Shown here: positions 1 through 5,396 of the stretch, one piece after another
Numbering within the stretch: the first letter of the stretch is position 1
How the letters are laid out: every line of letters begins with the position of its first letter
Assembly: GCA_964519015.1 (NCBI GenBank)
Contig: CAZFHZ010000056.1
Location: 1-20,119 of the forward strand
DNA from: CAZFHZ01 sp964519015
Lineage (GTDB): Bacteria > Blakebacterota > Blakebacteria > Blakebacterales > CAYUVJ01
DNA: 20,119 nucleotides
Direction: 5' to 3'
The notes under the pieces: generated by a model
Database searches by the model: none
Told to the model about the DNA's origin: nothing
Seen by the model: only the letters and a program-made list of their open reading frames with translations
Translations under genes and position numbers: made by a program

Positions 1-190
1 TGATCATGCCAAATCGCTCGCCCGCCGCCAGGTGGTCGCCCGCGCCGGCGACGCCGTCACTCACCAGCAGCGGCGGGTGCTCGATTCGGCCGTGACCATG
101 CTGAAATCCAAGCTCGACGGCGACGACCCCGACCAGATCGTCGCCGCCATGGAAATGCTCAAGGACGCCGCGGCCGAACTGAGCCGGTAG
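1..190 (+). CDS. C-terminal end of a probable Hsp70-family chaperone (partial)
   Basis: An open frame enters from the left edge in frame 2 and ends at TAG 188-190, giving about 62 residues. It is helical and charged, with a segment reading LKSKLDGDDPDQIVAAMEML followed by KDAAAELSR. This resembles the C-terminal helical lid of DnaK/HscA proteins, where a pattern of Leu-Lys, a short GDD-type turn, then Ile-x-Ala-x-x-Glu-x-Leu recurs just before the end. Only the lid is visible, with no ATPase or substrate-binding motif, so the family call is an inference from a short, variable region. The typical acidic DnaK tail is absent, which would favour an HscA-like or divergent Hsp70 over canonical DnaK. 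It could also be an unrelated helical protein. Confidence 0.4.
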   Translation, partial: DHAKSLARRQVVARAGDAVTHQQRRVLDSAVTMLKSKLDGDDPDQIVAAMEMLKDAAAELSR

Positions 191-256
191 GGCGGGGCGA
201 TTCGCGCAGCCAAGCCGCGGGTCCCGACCGGTCCGGGGACCTTTCCTTCAATATGG

Positions 257-285
257 TTGCCGGTCGGGCCCACCCTCGCTATACG
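257..285 (+). promoter_or_regulatory. sigma-70-like promoter for the response regulator
   Basis: TTGCCG (257-262) and TATACG (280-285) are separated by exactly 17 bp. Each matches the sigma-70 consensus at 4 of 6 positions. The predicted start lies near 292, about 30 bp before the response-regulator ATG. An AGGGGG ribosome-binding site sits at 313-318. This suggests the regulator is transcribed independently of the upstream chaperone-like gene. Confidence 0.45.
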
Positions 286-323
286 TTGATGCAGGGACCA
301 CCGCCTGACCACAGGGGGTATGG

Positions 324-692
324 ATGGCCCGTATCCTGGTTGTCGATGATGAGATCGCCATCGTGGACGTACTCAAGTCCTTCCTCGAGGAGAAGGGGCA
401 CAAGGTCTTCTCCGCCTACGACGGCGAACAGGCGGTAGAGGTCGCCAAGCTGGAGCGTCCTCACCTGATCCTGCTCGACATCTACCTCCCCAAGATGGAC
501 GGCATCGAGGTCTTGAAGACGGTCCGCACCTTCGATGAATCGGTGGGCGTGATCATGATCACCGCCTTCCGGGAGGAACAGATCGCCAAGCAGGCCCTCA
601 GCCTGGGCGCCTTCGATTACATCACCAAGCCTTTCGACTTCGATTACCTGGAGCGCGCCCTCGAGACCAAGCTGCAGCTCATGCTCATGTGA
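324..692 (+). CDS. Single-domain response regulator (CheY/Spo0F-like receiver)
   Basis: The 122-residue protein is a complete receiver domain with no output domain. Conserved phosphorylation-site residues are visible: the acidic pair D8-D9 in ILVVDDE, the phospho-acceptor D52 in LLDIYLPKMDG, T80 in IMITAF and K102 in DYITKPF. It should accept phosphate from a histidine kinase and act by protein-protein contact, as a diguanylate-cyclase or kinase partner, a phosphorelay intermediate or a motility switch. No kinase gene is adjacent, so it is an orphan in this window and its partner cannot be read from context. The start at ATG 324 has a good upstream AGGGGG. An out-of-frame ATG four bases upstream is ignored. 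Length fits stand-alone receivers. Family assignment is firm; the pathway is unknown. Confidence 0.95.
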   Translation: MARILVVDDEIAIVDVLKSFLEEKGHKVFSAYDGEQAVEVAKLERPHLILLDIYLPKMDGIEVLKTVRTFDESVGVIMITAFREEQIAKQALSLGAFDYITKPFDFDYLERALETKLQLMLM

Positions 693-878
693 GCCGGGGC
701 CGGGCCGTACGACTCTTCTTCTTCGGGCGATTCAAACACCTAAGATCTCTGCGTCTCACGGGTTGGTCGTTCTACTCGGATCTGCCGTGCTCGTGTCTTC
801 TTCCCACGGGGTTCACGGCATTCCCCGGCAATACACGATGGGCCTGGTGAGAACGGGTTCGGCGCCTTCCGGGATCGA

Positions 879-1718
879 GTGAGGGTCGTCGCCTTGTCGG
901 ATATGCATGTACGAAAGCACGGTCGTGAGTTCCTCGTTACAGTCGATGCTCATGTCCGTTTCTGGGATAACGTCCGTATGGACCGTTGGGAGATCGCGAC
1001 CTTCGCGGCCTTCGATGAGTTCATCGACAAGAGCCATTCTTATGTCGATATCGGCGGATGGATCGGTCCGACAGTACTCTATGGTGCGCAGTTGGCGAAG
1101 GAGTGCTTTGCGGCGGAACCGGATCCCGTAGCGTTTGAGATACTGAACAAGAATGTTGAACTCAATGATGCCATACGGAAGAAAGTACGACTGTTCAATG
1201 GCTGTATAAGCGACCTTTCAGGCGTCGAGCATCTTGGCACTCAATCGACATTCGGTGACAGCATGTCGAGCCTGTTGTTCTCCGGCAACAAGGGCTCACT
1301 TGAAGTTCCCGCATTAACACTAGAAGACTACTTTACTAAATTCAATATTCGTGAATGTAATTTCATCAAGATTGATGTTGAAGGTGGAGAAATAAAAATC
1401 TTGCCTCAAGCGAAGGAATTCTTACGTTCATTCAGACCAACTCTATTACTTGCCTTACATTCAAACCTATTTCAGAATAAAGATGAGTTCGCGGAAGAAA
1501 TCATCGAGGCGTTGAAAATCTATAAGAATCTCTACACGGTCTATGGTGTGAAATTGCCGTTCAAAGAACTGGAAGAAGATCTGAAAACTGTGGGTAGGAT
1601 TTCAGAGATAATCGCGATGGATACGGACTGGAAGGCCTATCGAAGGAAAAGATACCAAAGCGCACTCTTTGTACTCCGTGTGAAAAATAGGATCAGACGT
1701 ATATTGGGGGGGAACTAG
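879..1718 (+). CDS. FkbM-family SAM-dependent methyltransferase
   Basis: A 279-residue protein with the Rossmann-type SAM motif YVDIGGWIGPTVLYGA (about residues 55-70) and the family-typical FIKIDVEGGEIKIL motif (about 162-175). FkbM proteins usually O-methylate sugars or polyketide/glycolipid hydroxyls; the substrate here cannot be inferred. The middle and 3' half (about 1280-1700) are clearly AT-richer than all neighbours and use codons such as AAA, ATA and TTA that nearby genes avoid, a sign of transfer. The GTG at 879 is the first start in the open frame, and an in-frame ATG at 903 is an alternative. Neither has a good ribosome-binding site. The frame stays open upstream to the stop at 741-743, so the N-terminus is uncertain or trimmed. 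It ends 28 bp before the sigma-factor gene. Confidence 0.85.
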   Translation: MRVVALSDMHVRKHGREFLVTVDAHVRFWDNVRMDRWEIATFAAFDEFIDKSHSYVDIGGWIGPTVLYGAQLAKECFAAEPDPVAFEILNKNVELNDAIRKKVRLFNGCISDLSGVEHLGTQSTFGDSMSSLLFSGNKGSLEVPALTLEDYFTKFNIRECNFIKIDVEGGEIKILPQAKEFLRSFRPTLLLALHSNLFQNKDEFAEEIIEALKIYKNLYTVYGVKLPFKELEEDLKTVGRISEIIAMDTDWKAYRRKRYQSALFVLRVKNRIRRILGGN

Positions 1719-1746
1719 GGAAGTATCCTGAGCCGACACCCGTCTG

Positions 1747-2397
1747 ATGGGTGTGATGAGCGTGACCATGGAACGAGACCGTGCGGGTACCTCCGACGGC
1801 ACCGGGAGCTGGCGCCCGAGTGTGGCGCCTTCCCAGGAGGCCATCTCGGACGAGACCCTGGTGAGACGCTGCCTGGAAGGGGAGAAGGAGGCGTTCGAGA
1901 TGCTCTTCGAACGCTACCGCCGGCCCGTCTTCGCGCTGACGCTGCGTTACGCCGGCGACCCCGACGAGGCCGACGACCTGTTGCAGGACGTCTTCCTGAA
2001 GGTCTTCGAGCGGCTCCATCTCTTCAAGTTCCGATCGGCCTTCTCCACCTGGCTCTACCGGATCGCGGTGAACACCAGCCTCGACCGGCGCCGGTGGCGC
2101 AAGCGCCGGGAGGACCCACCCCCGGACTGGGAGCAGGGACCGGCCGCTAAATCTCCCGACGCCCTGGTCGACCAGCATCGGCTCCACGAGACCCTCGACG
2201 AGGCCCTGCAGGAACTGCCCGAGCATTTCCGCCTGGTGGTGATCCTAAAGGATATGCAGGACTTCCCCTATGAGGACATCGCCTCGATCCTGGGGATCTC
2301 CCGGGGGACGGTCGCCTCCCGCCTCAACCGGGGGCGCCGGGCGCTGCGCAAGATCCTGGAACGCAAAGGCTTCACTTTGGAGGGGGTGACGTCATGA
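1747..2397 (+). CDS. ECF RNA polymerase sigma factor (sigma-70 family, RpoE-like)
   Basis: A 216-residue ECF sigma factor. Region 2 spans about residues 49-117, including DDLLQDVFLKVFERL and the -10-recognising stretch FSTWLYRIAVNTSLDRRR. Region 4 spans about 150-203, with LPEHFRLVVILKD and the helix-turn-helix YEDIASILGISRGTVASRLN. Region 3 is absent, as expected. The N-terminus is about 30 residues longer than usual and poorly conserved in character. In-frame ATGs at 1756 and 1768 are equally possible starts, and no start has a strong ribosome-binding site. Its stop overlaps the anti-sigma start (ATGA, 2394-2397), which couples their translation. The sigma should be held inactive at the membrane by that partner until an envelope signal releases it. 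A TATATT box lies near 1700 inside the preceding gene, but no matching -35 is evident. Confidence 0.95.
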   Translation: MGVMSVTMERDRAGTSDGTGSWRPSVAPSQEAISDETLVRRCLEGEKEAFEMLFERYRRPVFALTLRYAGDPDEADDLLQDVFLKVFERLHLFKFRSAFSTWLYRIAVNTSLDRRRWRKRREDPPPDWEQGPAAKSPDALVDQHRLHETLDEALQELPEHFRLVVILKDMQDFPYEDIASILGISRGTVASRLNRGRRALRKILERKGFTLEGVTS

Positions 2398-3290
2398 GTC
2401 CCAACTGCCCCTTCATCCGTCGGCAACTTTCCAGATATCTGGATGCAGAACTCTGCGATCGGCGGGCCGCCGCGGTGGAACGCCACCTGGCTAACTGCGC
2501 GAGCTGCCAGCGGGAACTCGATGCCTTGGTGGCCGCCACCCGTTTCGTGGCCTCCGGTCGCGAAGCCTCTCCGCCGGCCGACGCCTGGTCGCGTCTGGAG
2601 GCCCGGTTGACCGAACGCGGGGTCCACGGTTTCGGTGAGACCGGGCTCCGGTTCCGGACCGCCGCCCGGATCGGGGGCCGTCCTTTCTGGGACCGCCGCC
2701 TGGCCGCCGCCGCGGTCGTAGTGCTGGTGGCGGGTTCTCTCCTCGCCTTCCCCCGGCTGCGAACCCTTTTTGTCCCGCGGGCTGCCCTGGCCCACGAGAT
2801 CGCCATCGATTCCTTCCTGGCCGGGTACAGCGAGCACCGTTTCGATCTGGAAGGGGAGTTCGCCACCACCTACCGGGTTCGGGTGATCGACGTCGAGCAG
2901 GCCCGACGGCTCTGTCCCTCGGGACTCCCCCCGGCCGAGGAACTCCCGGCCGGCTACCGGCTGACCCGGGTGATGGCCCTGAGTACCGACACCTGCCGTG
3001 GTCTGGTGCTGGAGTACCACCGCGGCGACCGCTGCCTGGCCGTCATCCAAGCCCCCAGCGGGCACCCGCTCACCTGGGGAAGCATCCCGCACGAACCCCG
3101 CAGTATCGGGTCGGCCCTCTTCGAGGTGCATGAACAGACGGGATCGGGGGGTGTGCTCGTCCACCAGGGCCGCCTGGCCAGCCTCATCGTGGTCGGCACC
3201 TGCGAGACCCCGGTGCTGGGCGAGGTGGCTTCCTTCCTGGCCAGCCGGCTCGAGCACGCCGTGACCGCCCAGGCTCGTCTCGGCGATTGA
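2394..3290 (+). CDS. Zinc-binding membrane anti-sigma factor (ZAS type)
   Basis: A 298-residue protein cotranscribed with the upstream ECF sigma gene. The N-terminal 45 residues carry the zinc anti-sigma signature H31-x3-C35-x2-C38 (HLANCASC) with an upstream C5. One transmembrane segment follows at about 103-119 (LAAAAVVVLVAGSLLAF) after a basic stretch, so the N-terminus should be cytoplasmic and residues about 130-298 periplasmic. The periplasmic domain has scattered cysteines (for example in ARRLCPSG, DTCRGL, DRCLAV and GTCETP). These could respond to thiol state, but that is speculation. In known ZAS systems the N-terminal helices wrap the sigma factor, and release follows oxidation or proteolysis. 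The sensory domain is not recognised. The ATGA overlap with the sigma gene supports the pairing strongly. Confidence 0.88.
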   Translation: MSPNCPFIRRQLSRYLDAELCDRRAAAVERHLANCASCQRELDALVAATRFVASGREASPPADAWSRLEARLTERGVHGFGETGLRFRTAARIGGRPFWDRRLAAAAVVVLVAGSLLAFPRLRTLFVPRAALAHEIAIDSFLAGYSEHRFDLEGEFATTYRVRVIDVEQARRLCPSGLPPAEELPAGYRLTRVMALSTDTCRGLVLEYHRGDRCLAVIQAPSGHPLTWGSIPHEPRSIGSALFEVHEQTGSGGVLVHQGRLASLIVVGTCETPVLGEVASFLASRLEHAVTAQARLGD

Positions 3291-3302
3291 CATCACCAGC
3301 CC

Positions 3303-3319
3303 CCGGGCCCGCCGCCCGG
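3303..3319. terminator. GC-rich hairpin after the sigma/anti-sigma pair
   Basis: CCGGGC (3303-3308) and GCCCGG (3314-3319) can form a 6-bp stem with a 5-nt loop, 12 bp after the anti-sigma stop codon. There is no T tract, so it would be a weak intrinsic terminator at best or a 3'-end stabilising structure. Confidence 0.3.
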
Positions 3320-3404
3320 AGGCCGGCGCATGATTCCCCTCCCTGCGATTCCTTCGTCTCTTCCTTGGGCATGTCGCCCGAAGACGTTATCCTGATATCC
3401 GACG

Positions 3405-3434
3405 TTGACACATTCCCAAGGCCCGGCCTACTGT
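3405..3434 (+). promoter_or_regulatory. Candidate sigma-70 promoter for the OmpA-family gene
   Basis: A perfect TTGACA -35 (3405-3410) is followed after 18 bp by TACTGT (3429-3434), a weak -10. A second candidate lies just upstream: TTGGGC (3365-3370), 17 bp, TATCCT (3388-3393). The hexamer GACGTT occurs twice 18 bp apart (3383 and 3401) around these boxes and could be a regulator site. Either promoter would give a short leader for the gene at 3472. Confidence 0.42.
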
Positions 3435-3456
3435 TCCGCCGCCGCTATCCGGGTCC

Positions 3457-3466
3457 GAGGAAAGGA
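3457..3466 (+). promoter_or_regulatory. Ribosome-binding site fixing the GTG start at 3472
   Basis: The purine run GAGGAAAGGA ends 5 nt before GTG 3472. It supports GTG over the in-frame ATG 33 bp further on, which has no such site. The resulting N-terminus also gives a complete signal peptide with a basic start. Confidence 0.7.
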
Positions 3467-3471
3467 TCCCC

Positions 3472-5118
3472 GTGCCGCGACCGAGTCTCCGCATACACCG
3501 CCAGATGATCGCCTCCCTGGTGACCGCCCTTCTTCTGGCGCTGCCGGTCGCTGCCGGAGCCCAGAGCGGTCATCCTTCGGGAGCGCGGGGGGGGATCCTG
3601 GTGCCCGGAGCCAGGACACTGCCCGCCGGGACGCTCAGCCTGGGCAGCTACGCGACCTTCACCCGCATCGGGGACCTCAACCGCGCCCTGGCGCTCGGTT
3701 CGGTGGCCTACGGGGTCACCGACATCTTCCAGGTCTATCTCTCGCGCAGCAGTTTCTTCTCGGGCAGCGGTCCCACCTATTTCGATTACTCCGGCTTCGA
3801 GCGCGGGCATGCCTTCGGTCCGGTGGGATTGACCGTGCGGTTGCCCGGTCCGGCTGAACAGCCCTTCCAGCTGGCCTTGCAGGCCGCTGTGACCCCGGGC
3901 ATCCACCTCCGTACCCTCACCGGGCACAACCTCCCGTATGCCCGGGGCACCTTCGACGTCCAGGTCGGGCTCTCCCAGAGCCTGCGGGCGGGCGCCTTCG
4001 ACCTGCGGGCCAACGAGGGGTACGTGATCACCGAGAACACCCCGACCAACCCGAACTATATCCAGCTGGGCGCCGGTACGACCTGGCGGGTCGGGCCGTG
4101 GCTGGGCCTGGAAGGGGAAGTGCTCAGCCGGCTCGAGAACACCTCGCCCCTCGATCCCATGGAGGACTACCTGGCCCTGAGCGGTGGGGTGCTGCTGGCC
4201 GTGAAGCCGTGGCTGAACGTCCGTGGAGGGTACTTCCTGGGGCTCTCCAAGGACCGGACGGACGGCCAGGACAAGCGGGCCGAAAGCTGGGGCGCCTACG
4301 GGAGCGTGGAGGTCCAGCTCTGGCGGCCTGCCGGCGAGGCTCGACCCCGGCCGCAGCGGCGGCCCCCGGCGGCCACCCCGACTCCGCCGAAACCCGAGCC
4401 CATCCAGGCGGTCGTACCACCTCAACCGGCCGGTGATGCGGACGGTGACGGGGTCCCCGACGACATCGACCTGGAACCGGCCACTCCCAAGGGGGCGCAG
4501 GTGGATGCCCAGGGCCGCGCCCTCGATGCCGACGGTGACGGCGTGCCCGACGGGCTCGACCTCGAGCCGGCCACCCCGGCCGGGGCGGTGGTGGATGCCC
4601 AGGGCCGCGCCCTCGACAGCGACGGTGACGGTGTGCCCGACGGGCTCGACGCCGAACCCGACACCCCGGCCGGGCTCCCGGTGGATGCCACCGGCCGCGG
4701 GCTGCGCGGGCTGGAGGCCGACCTGATCACCAAGGGGCTGCTTACCCTCAACACGGTCTATTTCAACTACAACTCAGCCACCATCCGGCCGGAGTCGTTC
4801 GAGACCCTGCACGAGGTCGGACTGATCCTGGGCAAGTACCGGGAACTGAAGATCGAAGTGGGCGGGCACTCCGACAACGTGGGGAGTGATGTCTACAACC
4901 GGGAACTGAGCCGTGCCCGGGCCGAGGCGGTACTCGAGTGGCTGCTCCAGAACATCCCGGAACTGAGCCTGGAACGCTTCACCGTCTTCGGCTACGGGGA
5001 GGACCAGCCGGTGGCCGACAACGCCACCGAGGAGGGGCGGATCCTGAACCGGCGCGTCTCCTTCCGGGTGCTCAATCCGGCCGAGCTGGAGAAGTACCGC
5101 CCGCCGGCCGGGCACTGA
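3472..5118 (+). CDS. OmpA-family outer-membrane protein with thrombospondin type 3 repeats
   Basis: A 548-residue envelope protein. Residues 1-30 form a signal peptide (basic start, ASLVTALLLALPVAAGA, likely cleaved before Q31). Residues about 40-285 alternate polar and aromatic residues in the manner of a beta-barrel. Residues 286-320 are a Pro-rich linker. Residues 322-411 hold three 30-residue thrombospondin type 3 calcium-binding repeats, each with DxDGDGVPD. Residues about 425-534 are an OmpA-C domain with GHSDNVGSDVYNRELSRARA and NRRVSFRV, the peptidoglycan (diaminopimelate) binding site. This layout matches OprF/OmpA-type proteins that tether the outer membrane to the cell wall, with the repeats acting as a Ca-stabilised periplasmic spacer. 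It has its own candidate promoter and a GTG start. Its 3' end overlaps the convergent TusA-like gene by 47 bp. Confidence 0.93.
   Translation: MPRPSLRIHRQMIASLVTALLLALPVAAGAQSGHPSGARGGILVPGARTLPAGTLSLGSYATFTRIGDLNRALALGSVAYGVTDIFQVYLSRSSFFSGSGPTYFDYSGFERGHAFGPVGLTVRLPGPAEQPFQLALQAAVTPGIHLRTLTGHNLPYARGTFDVQVGLSQSLRAGAFDLRANEGYVITENTPTNPNYIQLGAGTTWRVGPWLGLEGEVLSRLENTSPLDPMEDYLALSGGVLLAVKPWLNVRGGYFLGLSKDRTDGQDKRAESWGAYGSVEVQLWRPAGEARPRPQRRPPAATPTPPKPEPIQAVVPPQPAGDADGDGVPDDIDLEPATPKGAQVDAQGRALDADGDGVPDGLDLEPATPAGAVVDAQGRALDSDGDGVPDGLDAEPDTPAGLPVDATGRGLRGLEADLITKGLLTLNTVYFNYNSATIRPESFETLHEVGLILGKYRELKIEVGGHSDNVGSDVYNRELSRARAEAVLEWLLQNIPELSLERFTVFGYGEDQPVADNATEEGRILNRRVSFRVLNPAELEKYRPPAGH
4435..4704 (+). 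repeat. Three tandem 90-bp repeats encoding TSP3 units
   Basis: Units at 4435-4524, 4525-4614 and 4615-4704 each encode DxDGDGVPDxxDxEPxTPxG plus a ten-residue spacer. Units 1 and 2 share a 26-bp identical stretch (4501-4526 and 4591-4616), and the DGDGVPDGLD part is almost identical at DNA level. This suggests recent duplication or gene conversion. Copy number could vary between strains. Confidence 0.9.
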
Positions 5119-5380
5119 GGTCCGGCCCGCCCAGCCGGACCCTCCCCCTCCAGATCCCGCCCTTCTCCTCGAGCCGCAGCAGAGTGTAACCCTGTCCCAG
5201 GCACCAGGCGGGCAGGTCCCACTGGATCCCGCCGTCGTCCGCCTCCAGCTCGATCACGCTCTCCGCCGGGAGTGCGGCGACGCATTCCTGCAGCCGGGTG
5301 ACGGGTTCGGGGCAGACCAGCCCGAGCAGGTCGAGCCGGACCACCCCGTGACCGTCTCTCTCTTCCTCCCGGCCTGTCAC
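5072..5380 (-). CDS. TusA/SirA-like sulfurtransferase-family protein
   Basis: A 102-residue protein. Residues about 14-82 match the TusA (SirA-like, IscS-associated) fold: VRLDLLGLVCPEPVTRLQ contains the CPEP motif with the persulfide-carrying cysteine, followed by VIELEADDGGIQWDLPAW and a final strand. TusA proteins accept sulfane sulfur from a cysteine desulfurase and pass it to tRNA-thiolation, molybdopterin or sulfur-metabolism partners; the partner here is unknown. It begins with GTG 17 bp after the stop of the M14 peptidase gene on the same strand, so it is probably cotranscribed. A downstream in-frame GTG (5344) would also leave the domain intact. The last 19 residues lie beyond the fold and are encoded opposite the end of the OmpA-family gene, so they may have arisen by read-through of an older stop. 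Confidence 0.78.
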   Translation of the reverse strand: MTGREEERDGHGVVRLDLLGLVCPEPVTRLQECVAALPAESVIELEADDGGIQWDLPAWCLGQGYTLLRLEEKGGIWRGRVRLGGPDLSARPAGGTSPARPD

Positions 5381-5396
5381 GACCGCCGGGCGGGTC

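Noticed and set aside
2268..3296. A 342-codon minus-strand frame opposite the anti-sigma factor
   Set aside because: The plus-strand anti-sigma has the ZAS motif, a membrane segment and ATGA coupling to its sigma gene. The minus frame has no domain.
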